The notes under the pieces: generated by a model
What the model was told of the DNA's origin: nothing
Databases searched by the model: none
Seen by the model: only the letters and a program-made list of their open reading frames with translations
Program-made: the position numbers and the translations under genes
NCBI RefSeq assembly: GCF_030445035.2
Contig: NC_080683.1
Coordinates: 115,181,225 to 115,245,224, forward strand
From: Dasypus novemcinctus
Lineage: Eukaryota > Chordata > Mammalia > Cingulata > Dasypodidae
Reading direction: 5' to 3'
Length of the DNA: 64,000 bases
Part shown: piece by piece, positions 22,649 through 34,733 of the stretch
Layout of the letters: every line of letters starts with the position of its first letter
How positions within the stretch are numbered: the stretch's first letter is position 1

Positions 22649-25300
22649 ATTATAATTTTCAAACTCGTCCATGTTCGAAAATGACAGATTTTTTGTATCT
22701 TTATTCCTGGTAAGCATTTTGAGTGTAAAAATCCTTGGAGTGCATGATCTCTTCTTTCTCATCTTGTAGCAAAATATTGTGGTTCTGGGAAAAGTGAAGC
22801 TTACCTGATTTTTACCTTCATAGATGACTAGATTTCTTTTTTGAAATGTAGTCTTTTTACCAAGAAAGACCATTTACCAATTTGACCAATTCACATGTAT
22901 TTTTGCTGAAGCTTAATGTGCCCTTTGAATGAACAGATTCAAATATTTATTTCAAAAATGACTTTTGAATGCTTTTTTTGTATGTCCTTTTATTTTATTT
23001 TTCAGGGCCACCAAATAAACCTATATTTGATTTTCCTTGTCTACTATACCTTTGATTTTCTCTCTTGTCCTTTTAAACTGTTTAGCTTCTCTCAGTGTTC
23101 TCAAGCCTCACCTTCATGCCCCTGATATCATTTTATCTAGTCTCTTCTGATGCTTCCTAATGTGACTTTCATTTTGTGATGGTTTTATTTTTCTCTTCCA
23201 TTTCTTTTCTCAGTTTCTTTGTATCATGAAGTTCTCTTATTTCCAGGAGATTGTTCAATGTTTCACCAGTTTCATGGCAATATCTTTGATATTGTGTGTT
23301 GTGAGTTTATGTCTGTCTTTTTTGGTCCTATTTCTTTCTTTTCCTCTGAGTGTTTTTGCTTTGGTGCCATACTTGTTCTTTGTATTTTTAATATTATCAC
23401 ACATCTCTGAATGAAGGAGTTTCTTCTCCTCAGCTCTTGATAGAATGATATGACTTTTATGCCAATCTATCTCTAATATGATTATTAATATTAATCTAAA
23501 TTAGGCAGGAAAATCCTTTTGCTGAGTGGATTCTAAATATGATTTCTTCATTAAAAGAAGGTGCTGGGCAGAACTGGGATCTGTGTTTTTAATTTTAAAT
23601 TTAATTTCTTTTGCTTAAAATGGAACTTAACTGCTTTCATTGATTATAAAAGAAATAAAATCTCATAGGAAGTAGGAAACATCTTGGGAAACAAAAAAAG
23701 AAAGGAAGAATTCCTTATAATTTCACTACTTAGAGATAGTCATCATCATTTTAATGTCTGTCAATCTATATTTTTTAAAGCATCTAAATTCATATAGCAT
23801 ATGTATGTTTGTGTGCATATATAATATATGTGACTAAGACATTATATATATTATGTTGTGTAAATATAATGTGTGTATGTACCCATACTATGTTCTCATA
23901 GTATGCATACACAATAAAGGGATCTAATATTATCCACCCCTCCAAATGGTTAGCCCTGTGGTTTCCAAACTGTGCACTGAGGCACCCCAGGGCACTAGAG
24001 TAAGGTGCCATTGGAATTTAAAAATTCTTGAGGGAAGGTCAGTGATATTGATTTTTCTTGGATTTCACATGAACTACTAGATGGAGGAAATTGACAGTTC
24101 TAATTTAAGATTGTGTTACATTCCTTCCAAGGTTTCTGGGGTTGCTGCGATAAAAAAGCATGAACCATGGAAAAATGATTAAGGTACAGGAAATGAGGGT
24201 GGCAGCAGCCACACTGAGCCCAATGTTAGAGAAGTTGTGCATTGCATGATAAGCAAACACATCCCATTATTAAATGACTTGGCTACTTAAGAATGAAGTA
24301 AAAATATTGATTCTTTTTCAATTTATGTGTTCTTCTTTTCAAACACAGAAATCTATGCATGGCACCTATTACCAATCAAATGTATGGTAGAGTAAGTTTA
24401 TTTTCAGATCTTCAAAGTCTCAAAATATTTACCAAAAAATGGCAGTCAAGGGAACAGGATTTACCACAGAAGAGCAGCAAAGAGAATTCCCAGTATGATG
24501 CTAAGTTGCTAAACTAAATCCTTTGCCCGTTTTTCTTCTGGGCTGTTGGTCTTTTTCTTGTTGACTCGAAAAGCTCTTTATGAAAGAATCAAACCCTTTA
24601 TTATTTTGCAAATTATTTCTCTAAGTTGTTTATTTTCCCTTCTGATTTGGTTTGTGGGTTTTATTTATTTGCTATGTAGAAATTTAAAAAAAAGCATTTG
24701 TGTGGTCAAATTGGTTAATCTAAGGATACTTTCACATTCAGATCCTGTGACTGTACTAAATTAGAAAAGGGATACTAGTATAGAGAAAAGAGGGTGCAGG
24801 GTGGAACAGATGAAAGAAGGCTGGGGGCAGGTCAGGACAGGGTTACAGCTGCAGTCGTGACAGAATTACGGAAACTAAGCCAGAAGCTTCAATTCTTTGG
24901 GCTTCAGATTTGTTATCTGTAAAATGTTGATGCTTTGACCAAACATTTGCTCAGTCCCTTCCAACTCAGGGTATTGTTCAAGTTGGACTTGACCTGACAA
25001 TAAATTTAAATTGACCCTTGGACAAATGCTAGGAACTGACACAACAAAAATTTCAGATGAAAGGATGAGACTAAGTATTGTAAAATCATAAAGATGCACA
25101 CTCAAATAGTGTGAAAATTCAAATTGCAGCTCAGAGAACATCGAGGAGGGAAAGGACATATCCTTGGTTTGGCTGTGGTCTGATGATCCAATGATTGTGT
25201 GAATGAAAGAGCCTCAAGAAGCCTGAAAATGTCAGGCTGGTTTCAATTGAGCTTTTCACTGGCGAAGAGGAAACAGATGGAAGCGTGCGGAAACTCTGCC
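22649..25300. other. AT-rich unassigned sequence with minor repeat traces
   Basis: A run of short plus-strand Phe/Leu/Ser-rich ORFs at 22,916-23,414 suggests reverse-complemented old L1 (ORF1-like region), but I could not match landmarks. TA/TG-rich sequence lies at 23,800-23,890. A 'gtggtttccaaactgtgcact' phrase at ~23,958 recalls small hAT elements. At ~24,870-24,980, 'ttgggcttcagatttgttatctgtaaaatg' (abridged) followed by 'cagtcccttccaactc' resembles a MIR. Confidence 0.35.
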
Positions 25301-25310
25301 TGCAACGTGC

Positions 25311-25342
<32 letters not shown>

Positions 25343-26780
25343 TTTTTTTATTGACTTTGTAATAATATTACATTAAAAATAAAATATATATGTGAGGTCC
25401 CATTCAACCCCACCCCCCCACCCCCCCTCTCCCCCCCCCCAACAACACTCGTTCCCATCATCATGACACATCCATTGGATTTGGTAAGTACATCTTTGGG
25501 CACCTCTGCACCTCATATACATTGGTTCACATCATGGCCCATACTCTCCTCTATTCCATCATGTAGGCCCTGTGAGGATTTACAATGTCCGGTGATTACC
25601 TCTGAAGCACCATCCAGGGCAGCTCCATGTCCCAAAGACGCCTCCACCTCTCATCTCTTCCTGCCTTTCCCCATACCCTTTGTCCATTATGTCCACTTTT
25701 CCCAATCCAATGCCACCTCTTCTATGTGGACACTGGATTGGTTGTGTCCATTGCACCTTTATGTCAAGAGGAGGCTCAGATTCCACCTGGATGCTGGATG
25801 CAATCCTCCCATTTTCAGTTGTAATCACTCTAGGCTCCATGGTGTGGTGGTTGTCCTTCTTCACCTCCATCTTAGCTGAGTGTGGTAAGTCCAATAAATC
25901 AGATTGTAGGTGCTGGAGTCTGTTGAGGCTCAGGATCTGGCTATCACATTGTCAGTCCAGAGATTCAAATCCCCTAAATATATCTTAAACCCCAACATTA
26001 ACTGCACCTCCAGCACATTAGCATGAAAGTCTTATGAAGGGAGATCCCATCTGAGTCCAGATTCATCACACATAAACACCATTTCCAAAGAGGGGCCATC
26101 TGCCCTGGTAGTTAACCCCATCGGCCATGACCATAACTCCCATGGGTCTCTTTAGCCCTCAAAGGAACCAATATCTGGGGGTTGTATCTGCTTTATCTGT
26201 CTCTCTGACTCTGCTCAGTTGTGCATGAGGGCAATCCTTCTGCCAGCCTCCAGACTCTTTTTTAGAAACTCGTAGCCATATAAACTCATTTCTCCTTTCC
26301 ATTTCCCCCTTACTTTAGGTCAAACAGCATTTTAAAGTCATGGTATTTTATGTAGACATGGATATTCTGCTGACCCGCATTGAACCTTCCGTATAAGGTC
26401 ATTTTCCAGTTGCATCATCAGTTGGTAGTTGATAGTGGTCCCTCGTTGCCAGGGAGGCTCATCCCCGGGTGTCATGTCCCACGCTGGGGGGAAGGCATTG
26501 CATTTACATGCTGAGTTTGGCTTCGAGACTGGCCACATTTGAGTAACATGAAGGCTGACAGAAGGAAATTCCCAGGCACAAAGTTGCTCTAGGCCTTGTT
26601 ATTATTTTGGGTTTATCAGCTCACAAGCATAGTCATTAGTATCAGGGGCTCACTGTTGAACCCTCACTCCCTCCCGGTCCCCACCACTGTACCTGGGAGA
26701 CTGTCGCTGCTCCCCTAGGGACCACGACAGAGCACCACTGGCCGGGAACCCAGTACCCCCCCTACTGTGGTTTTTAATTG
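25311..26780 (-). mobile_element. 5'-truncated xenarthran L1, 3' UTR only
   Basis: In reverse complement it is a 1,470-bp L1 3' UTR ending in a poly(A) tail (23 T on the plus strand, 25,311-25,333). It contains a G-rich polypurine tract (25,408-25,440), a hallmark of L1 3' UTRs. The target duplication tgcaacgtgcttt is at 25,301-25,313 and 26,781-26,793 (overlapping the tail). The same sequence occurs in the copies at 30,581 and 41,632. No ORF2 is present, so it never coded for protein; short ORFs inside are artefacts. Confidence 0.9.
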
Positions 26781-26793
26781 TGCAACGTGCTTT

Positions 26794-27744
26794 GAACACA
26801 AACATTTTCTTCATGTTTTTTGTTCTGAGAGTGACAACTCATTTACGAAAAAGAGCAGACTGGAGCACTCTGTACTCACTGGCAGTCTGTAGGAACTTTC
26901 CTCGCTTTTGGTAGCTCAGGCAGGAGGTGGAGGAGTACAGGATAAAAGAGTGCTATTATCTCTGTGCTTTTCCAACTCTTTACCCTTCTCTGTAAATTGC
27001 CACCCCACATAACCTTTGTGCATCTTTATCTGGGTGGTCCTGGTGTAGTGCTAAGGTCAGGATGCATCCTATATTAGAATGATCTAAAAACAGGGACAAG
27101 ACATTGCATGTATTTGTTAAGATATGAGGCTAACTTTAAAAAACATGTATCTTTAAATAAATAAAAGTGCTTCTCATCTATTTTACATCTTCCACATTTC
27201 TTTATCTATAGCATAATCAGGGGAATCAGCCTCTGTGTTAGATTCTTTTATTTTTCATATTTTTGACTGCTGGTTGGTGTATAGTGATGAAAGCATCGCA
27301 GCCTTATAATTTGTGAAGATTTCATTTGGTCTTGTTGAAACTATACAGTCAGGACCATTTCATCAGTAACTTAGAGAAAATAATTATAAACTTCAAGCTT
27401 CAGTCAGAGTATATGATTAGGAGTTGAATATTCTCGAAAATCCATTGTATTTGCACACATTCAACACTTTCATTAAGGCAATAGACTATAAAATAACTGG
27501 TTTAGCAGACCAAACAAAGTAAATGCTTTAGATTTCTAGAGCATTTGGAACTATCTTAGATGAATTCTAACCGAAAAAATAATCCATACACATTAAAAAA
27601 GCAACTAAAATTGCTATGTCTTAGAGGATATTTCATAATCATTGAAAAGCTGTATTAATAATGACTTCATACAGACAATAATGCTAACAATTTTAAAATG
27701 ACAGACTCTCTTAATTACACAAATAATACAAAAAATCTTACCAA
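26794..27744. other. AT-rich unassigned sequence
   Basis: No ORF or repeat recognised. Confidence 0.4.
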
Positions 27745-28170
27745 ATATTGAAAGATAGAAAAGACCAAAGTGCCACTATCTTAACACACAGTTGTTTACA
27801 TTTTGTTATCCATCCTTCCAGGCTTTTGCTTTATGCAGATTTTTATACAGCTGAAGTTATATTATCTGCATTTAGTAGTTTATCAAATGCATTTTTTCCG
27901 TTTATGACATTTTTACAATCTTATTTTTAATAGTGAAAATAGTAATGGTCCATATGTATTTTGTACTGTAACTTGCTTAAACATTGCTCACTTGTTGGAT
28001 ATTTTCCATTTTTCTATAAAAATATCTCTACTAAAAATACATATATGCATGTAAATTGCATGTAGTTTAAAAACACATTTTAGATTATATTATTAGGAAG
28101 TATAATTACAAAGTTAGATGGCACAATGTTTTTTACGGTTCTTGACATGTATGGACAATTTGCTTTCTCA
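27745..28170 (-). mobile_element. Possible ancient L1M 3' UTR fragment
   Basis: The plus strand reads 'aaagatagaaaagaccaaag', 'tccttccaggcttttgc', 'gtaacttgcttaaacattg' and 'tggatattttccattttt', in an order resembling reverse-complemented old L1 3' UTRs. Very diverged; moderate to low confidence. Confidence 0.35.
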
Positions 28171-28280
28171 ACTGGTTATACACATTCAGAGAGCAATTTG
28201 CATGACATGAAACTGACCATTTCCTTGTCTCATCACGAAAATAGAATTTCTTAAAGAAACTAATTGAATAGGTTTAAAAA

Positions 28281-28306
28281 ATTTTGTTTTGTTTTGTTTT
28301 GTCTGT
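28281..28306 (+). repeat. (GTTTT)n simple repeat
   Basis: About five units of ttttg/gtttt in tandem. Confidence 0.85.
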
Positions 28307-28544
28307 TTTCATGACCTTAGTAGAATAGGTCCAGTATGGCACTGAAAATGCAGCTGAAGCCAGAGAACATGGAGCAAGAGACTGAAGACTTTTTTGGTGA
28401 AGTTTAGCTGTTAAGGTAAGAAGACTTTAGAAAGAAGGTGTTTCAGATGGTGGTGGAGTGTAGTGGGGTTTCTACTCAAAAGCCCAGGGCTTTTCTCTTA
28501 CTCTTTGGATTCTGGTTTAAAATTTGGCCCATTTCCCTAGTAGG

Positions 28545-28600
28545 ATTTTTTTTTTTCTTTTTATGAGGCACTGAGGATTGAACCTGTTTCACCCAGATAG
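28545..28600 (-). repeat. DAS-type SINE fragment
   Basis: A T-rich run is followed by atgaggcactgaggattgaa, which fits the reverse complement of the B-box end of a DAS monomer, truncated. A similar taggatttt occurs on both sides and may be a target duplication. Short and uncertain. Confidence 0.4.
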
Positions 28601-29017
28601 GATTTTGCAGAGAGTTAAGCATTATTGCTTTCGTTGCAAAGGACATTTGCTTTGTTGATGTTGGTTGAAGGTGGGGTATCATTTCAAGCATGGCCTGGAC
28701 TTCCCTGAGCACTCCTGCTCTGCGGCGGGGGCGAGTCCAGCAGACGATGGCAAGAGTGTGGCCAGGTGACTGAGCAGGTGAGGAGGCAACTTACTTTTGA
28801 ATCTCAAGAGTGACTCTGGAGATTCCAGGAGGTTTGATATGTTTTATAATTTCTGGTATACTTGGAAGGTCTGAGACTTCAAAAGGCCTCAGACCATTTG
28901 GCCATGGGTCAATTAGAGCAAGTGATCCCACGGCTCCTACAAGAGGTGGCAGGCTGCAGGAAGGGGCCTCGCCAGAGACCGGCTGGACTTGAGGTATCAG
29001 GGGGAGTCTGCCGCCAG
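28601..29017. other. Unassigned sequence
   Basis: GC-mixed with overlapping chance ORFs on both strands; no recognised protein or repeat. Confidence 0.35.
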
Positions 29018-29165
29018 GAAGGGTGTGTGTGCGTGTGCACACATGTGTGAGAGTGCGTGTGTGAGTGTGCATGCATATGTGTGTATGTGAATGTGAGCGT
29101 ATCTGCACATGCATATACATGTATATATGTGTGTGTGTGTGTGTGCACATAGGTGAGTGAGTAGG
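29018..29165 (+). repeat. Degenerate (TG)n microsatellite
   Basis: A stretch dominated by tgtgtg and gtgcat motifs, with a pure run near 29,127-29,145. On the reverse strand it yields His/Thr-rich artefact ORFs. Confidence 0.9.
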
Positions 29166-30060
29166 TACATGTGTGCATGCATTGGCAAGGGCAGTGATGG
29201 GGTTTGCAGTTACATTTATCTTTGTAATATGGGGCTAGGGAAACCATATAGCACTGATTTTTGGTCTGAATCTTTGGCTGAAAGACCTCATCTTCTCTCT
29301 GGGTTGATATCAAGGACAGTTTCCCTGGCTAGGCCACAGTGTAAAGTGGACACACCATTCTATGCATTAATTAGAGCAAAGACCAACCCTCTGTGTATGT
29401 GTGCACACATGCTTGTGACTGAGGTCAGCATTCGAAACAGACTTGGTGGGCCACCCAAAGGGATGTGGTGGTGGGTTTGTTTTTAAAGTAGGATTGTTGC
29501 TTAGAGGGAAAGAGCAGGTTGACCTGAAGAAGTCCGAGATCCAGGAGAGAGAGAGGGTGGCTGACAAAGCAATGGCCCTGGAGAGAGCTCCTTGACTCCC
29601 AAAGGCATGGCTGGGCCAGCGCCCCAGACAGGGGCAAGCAGCCCGGGGCTGGAGGCTGAATTTGGAAACCATTGGCAAGAGAAAGGAACTGCAGTGAAAG
29701 GAATGGGGAGCTTGTCACGGGAGAGCTTGTTGATGATGCGAAAAAACAGCACAGATTTAAATGTGGAGACTCGAAGGAAGGAGCAAGTGGAGGGAAAAAG
29801 CACAACCTGAGGCCAGGCCTACCTTCATCACTTTCAAAAGGAAGGACTGAATGTATGGCCTTGGAATTTCAGGGTAAAACCCTCGCAGGCATTTTGCTAT
29901 GCTACGATGGGTTTGCTCAGGACTATATCTGACAAAATTATACTTGCTTTTTCGCCAACCACAGTTTTGGAACTCTGAGGGCCATTTATGGTAATTAAAC
30001 ATTTTATAACACATTTTCAAAATCTGCTCTCTTTTACATATGCCAGGTGCTTTGGGTCAC
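29166..30060. other. Unassigned sequence
   Basis: Several overlapping ORFs of 60-130 codons occur on both strands between 29,157 and 30,020, none with a recognised family. Confidence 0.35.
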
Positions 30061-30064
30061 TCTT

Positions 30065-30247
30065 CGCATTGTTCCCAAACCTGGCTATCAAAGTCACTTA
30101 TTAAAATTTAAAAACGCATAAAATACAAACTTCTGGGCCCTCCCCCAGAGCTTTTGAATCACAGTCTCCTGGGCTAGGGGTCAGGAATTCATGTTTCAAC
30201 AGATGCTTCAGAGGAGCCTATGGTCCAAAAGAACCCCAAGCCATTGC
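30065..30247 (+). mobile_element. MER5-like hAT element remnant
   Basis: It begins with 'ttgttcccaaacctggct', has a central 'ctgggccctcccccagagct', and then 'catgtttcaacagatgcttcagagg' (abridged). The order fits small MER5-type elements, with divergence. Confidence 0.45.
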
Positions 30248-30574
30248 TCTCTCCTCCCTTGGACCTGGATGGAGCCTTGTGGGGGCCACGCAGGGAGAAA
30301 AAGATCTTTGGCATTTTATCCTTTGAAGAAATGTATGGAACCCTAGACTGGGGTAATAGTACTTCTCAGTCTTCATGATATCTTGTAAAACAGCATAAGC
30401 ATTTTATAGAGGGGAGTGATGGCGAGCACCAGTAATTACTGATGTAGACATTCTTGCCACTCTTTGAGTGGGCTTCAGACTCAGATATGATTCGATTCAG
30501 GAAAATAAAGAAATTTGACAATTTTAACACCTTGGTGTTGTGGAACAATTTATACATTTATATAGTTTTACTAT
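30248..30574. other. Unassigned sequence
   Basis: No gene or repeat recognised before the L1 tail. Confidence 0.35.
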
Positions 30575-30580
30575 GTCTTC

Positions 30581-33500
30581 TTTTTTTTAAAAAAAATGTT
30601 ACATTAAAAAAATATGAAATTCCCATATACTCCCTACCCCCCTACCCCACTCCTTCCACATCAACAGCCTCTTCCATCATCGTGGCACATTCACTGCACC
30701 TGGTGAATACATTTTGGAGTACTGCTCCTCATTATGGACAGTTGTCTACACTGTAGTCTACACTCTTCCCCATTCCACCCAGTGGGCCATGGCAGGACAC
30801 ACACTGTCCAGCATCTGTCCCTGCAGTACCACCCAGGACAACTCCAAATCCTGAAAATGCAACCACATCATAACTTTTCTTCCCTCTCCCTACCATCAGC
30901 AGCTACCGTGGCCACTTTCTCCACATCAATATTACAATTTCTTCCCTTACTAATCACAATAGTTTCCCAGCAGAACACCAGTAAGTCCACTCTAGTCTAT
31001 ACTGTATTCCTCCATCCTGTGGACCCTGGGATGGTTAAGTCCAGTCCCCCTCTACATCAAGAGGGGGCTTAGATTCCACATGGCTGATGGATGCAATTCT
31101 CCTGCTTGCAGTTGTAGGCACTCTTGGCTCCCTGGTGTGGTGGTTGATCTTCTTCATCTCCCTATTAGCTGGCCAGTATAAGTCCAATAAACCAGAGGGT
31201 AGGAGTTGCAAGTCTGCTGAGGCTCAGGGCCTGGTTGTCACATGGACAGTCCAGAGATTCAGGTCTCCTGAGCATACACCAACCCAAACACCAACTACAG
31301 GTCTGGTAAAAGTAACAGAAGAGGCATGTGTAGAAAGGTCATATCTGAGTCCAACTCCATCACACTCAGGAACACAAATTCCAAAGTAGGGCCAACTGAC
31401 ATGGCCCTGAACTCCAGAGCCATCTGCCATGACCATAGAAACTGTGGGTCTCTGTAGCCCTCAGGAGAACCAGTACCTGGGTTTCTATCTACTTTGGCTG
31501 TCTCTGGTACTCTGCTGAGGTATGTGTAAGCATTACCCCTCTGATGACCACCCAACTCTCTTTTGGAGACTCATAGCCATATAAACTCATTTGTCCTTTC
31601 AATTTCCCCCTTTTAACGAAGGTCAAAAAGCAGTTTTTAACACCTGATATTACATATAGGCTGAAATATTCTGCTGGTCTGAGTTGACCCTTTTATTCAA
31701 GGTCTTTTTCTAGTTACATCATCACCTGGTGCTTAGTAGTAATCCCTCGGCGCCAGGGAGGCTCATCCCCAGAGTCATGTCCCACACTGGGGAAAGGTAA
31801 TGCATTTACATGCTGAGTTTGACTTAGAGAGTGGCCACATTTGAGCAACATGGAGGCTGTCAGGAGGTAACTATGAGGCACCCTGCAGCTCTAGGCCTAA
31901 TTCATATTTCAGGCACACAGTCTCATAATTGGAGCCATCAGTATCAAGGGCTCATTGGACCATCCATCTTTGTTGGTCTTTGCCATTGCACTTGGGAGAT
32001 TGTTGCTGTTCCATTGGGGAATGTGATAGAGCTCCCCTGGCTAGGAACTCAGTACTCTCTCAGTTGTCATTTTTAACTGAAATCACTATGAAAATATCCA
32101 AACATTTTTATGTACCCTGTTTACATCCCCTGGAGAACTCCCTCCCAACCATGTGCCCCTATCAATAACACCCCATACCAGTGTTCCTCCCTGCCATAGT
32201 TGAACCTCTCTGTCGTCCAAAACTTCTTTAAAAAGGAAGCCTAATATATTGCCAGGTTCCATTAATAGTAAAATGGAATATAGTGATGTGTTTAAAGGGT
32301 AGATAGAGAATACATAGTAATTTAGAAAAATAAATTGGGCTATCAAAAAATGAAAAAGTGAAAAAGCTTTGTTTTTGACATTTTGCCTTTTATCACTGCT
32401 ATAGCTGTTGCCCTGTATGTACAATGGCAAGGCAATTTTTTCCATTTCTCCCTTAGTGACTACATCCTTTTTTTTTTCCTAATTATTAAGTTTGTCTTCA
32501 CATAAGTTTTAGATCACAGTAATTCACATATATATATGTGATTCACATAATAAAATATTTTCACATATATTTTAGATCACAGTAATTCACATATATATAA
32601 TTCACACATATATAATATATGGTACTCCCACATATCCAACATCAAACCCTTTGTCCCTTCCCCAGCAATGATCTTTTTACATGTTCATATTTTATTTGCT
32701 ACAGCTGATGTACAGATATTGAAACAATAGGTTTCAAACATGGTTCCATTTGAGTTTACATTATGGTTTATTTTTTTGACTACATAATTATCTAAATTTT
32801 TAGTTATCTTATGTTTTACATTATGGTTTGCATTTTAGCCTATAGATTTTATACATTTTTGGTGTAATTTAACATGACCTATATCCATCATGGCATGATC
32901 TTGTGGAACACTTCCATTGCCCCACAGTTACCCTGATTCCATGTATTCAACACCTCTTTCCCCCTCCCCTCAGGGCCCACCATGACAACCAATCTTCATT
33001 ACTTGAAGGACCATATTCAGAGATACTTGCAACAATGTTGAGGGCTTGACATACTTGACTGCCCTAACCCACTGGGAGCCACCATTTCTCTCGAGAGATA
33101 CAATTCCTTCTGTTTGAGAACATCAGTCCTCCGCAAGATGTGGGTATACTTTCACTCTCATTGTATGAGTCTCCACCCAATGATATAACCCACTATGACA
33201 ATCACACACTCCCTAGAAGCTTGCCCTGTGTCAGATCTCCCCCACCCCCGCTTTAGCATCTTAAACAGGTAACCTTTCATACTATATTTTCTAAGGAGTT
33301 TTCTCTACATGCTAATTTCAACCACATACCTGACAATCTCCTATGTTCAAATGTTCCCCCCACCCTCTCCCCAATTTCTTGGGCCATCTGACCCATCCTC
33401 CCATTCCTAGCCACCCTCAAGCCCACAAAACCCCACCCAAAGGTATCTCTATGCCCCAATTTTATCCCTTCCCTATACAAATACTTACCTCCAGCTTATC

Positions 33501-34129
33501 ATCGATTTCACCCATGTAGGTGTCAGCTTGCAACCTATCTCTCCCCCTAACTTCCTTTAAGCCTATCATCCATCTCTAGCTCTCTGAGGCAGCTTGGTTT
33601 GCTTGTTTCATATCAGAGAGGTCATGTAGTATTTTTTCTTCAATGCCTGGCTTGCTTCACTCAGCATAAGGTCCTCAAGATTCATCCATGTTATCATATG
33701 TGTTTATACTGTATTCATTCTTATAGCTGAGTAGTATCCCATTGTATGTACATACCACATTTTATTTATCCATTCATCTGTTGATGGGCATTTGGGTTGA
33801 TTCCAACTTTTGACAATAGTGAAGAGTGCTGCTATGAACATGGGTGTGCATGTATCAGTTTGTGTCCTTGTTTTCAGTTCTACTGGGTATATACCAAGCA
33901 GTGGAATTGCTGGGTCATATGGCAAATCTATACTCAGTTTTTTGAGAAAATGCCAAACGGTCCTCCAGAATGGCTGGGTCCTTCTGCATTCCCACCAGCA
34001 GTGGATGAGTGTTCCCATTTCTCCAAACATCCTCTCCAACAATTGTAGTCTTCTGATTTTTTGATAGCTGCCAGTCTTATGGGAGTAAGATGGTATCTCA
34101 CTGTTGTTTTGATTTGCATTTCCCTAATA
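30581..34129 (-). mobile_element. 5'-truncated xenarthran L1 with ORF2 C-terminus and ~3 kb 3' UTR
   Basis: A 3.55-kb minus-strand L1. Its 5' end (34,129) lies in the last ~500 bp of ORF2. The 3' UTR then runs from ~33,610 to the A tail at 30,581-30,595, with the G-rich tract near 30,630-30,652. It contains two ~30-bp near-copies of 'ttttagatcacagtaattcaca' (32,505-32,600). A candidate target duplication gtcttcttt is at 30,575-30,583 (boundary blurred by the tail) and 34,130-34,138. It shares its 3' portion with the copies at 25,311 and 41,632. Confidence 0.85.
33610..34129 (-). pseudogene. L1 ORF2 C-terminal fragment (reverse transcriptase protein end)
   Basis: The open frame at 33,704-34,042 encodes the extreme C-terminal region of L1 ORF2 protein. 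Recognisable pieces are HCWWECRRTQPFWRTVW, YDPAIPLLGIYP, CTPMFIAALFTIVKSWNQPK and the MGYYSAI segment typical of this region. The endonuclease and polymerase domains are absent because the copy is 5' truncated. After a stop near 33,704, the same protein's end (an EDLMLSEASQA-like stretch) follows in another position, reaching a stop near 33,610. Dead copy. Confidence 0.85.
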
Positions 34130-34138
34130 GTCTTCTTT

Positions 34139-34488
34139 CAATTGCCTTTCATGAGACCTGCTGCAGGGCAGGACCTTTGGGTTTATATATGGGAAGAATG
34201 CAAATGGAAAACAGTCTATTTCAAGCCAGCAGGTGATGTTTCTCAATCTTTTTAACCGGATAGTCAGATTTTTAATCAAAAGATAGCAGGACAGCCTCAG
34301 TGGTTGTTCTAGAACAACCGAAAGAGGTGCTCCTGGACAACCTTACCAAAGTAGGCTTTTAATGACAAATATGCTTTTTTTTGAACCAAGATGTTTTCCA
34401 GAACTTTAATTTACTATGCTTTAAAATACTATGTATTTATTTAAAATAAATATGTATTTAGCTATTGAATTTTTTCCCCCTGTCCAAT
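34139..34488. other. Unassigned AT-rich sequence
   Basis: Flank of the L1 insertion; nothing recognised. Confidence 0.35.
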
Positions 34489-34497
34489 GTCTTTTTG

Positions 34498-34724
34498 ATT
34501 TTTCATTTATTTTTAGATATAGGGGGCTAGGGGAATGAAGCTGGGATCTCATATGTGGGAAGCTGGTGCTCAACCATGAACCATATCAGCTTTCCTGCAT
34601 TGGTTTTTTAGTTTGTTTTGCTTGTTGTTTTGTTTTTGTTTTTTTCAGGAGGCACCGGGAACTGAAACCAGGACTTCCCATGTGGGGCACAGGTGCTCAA
34701 CCACTTGAGCCACATCCGCTCCCC
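34498..34724 (-). repeat. Dimeric DAS-type SINE with 9-bp target duplication
   Basis: In reverse complement: ggggagcggatgtggctcaa head at 34,724, B box in 'ggtttcagttccc', an A-rich linker, and then a second diverged unit ending near 34,510. The target duplication tgtcttttt is at 34,489-34,497 and 34,725-34,733. Confidence 0.85.
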
Positions 34725-34733
34725 TGTCTTTTT

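Noticed and set aside
28909..29313. His/Thr-rich minus-strand ORFs
   Set aside because: Translation of the TG microsatellite; no supporting context.
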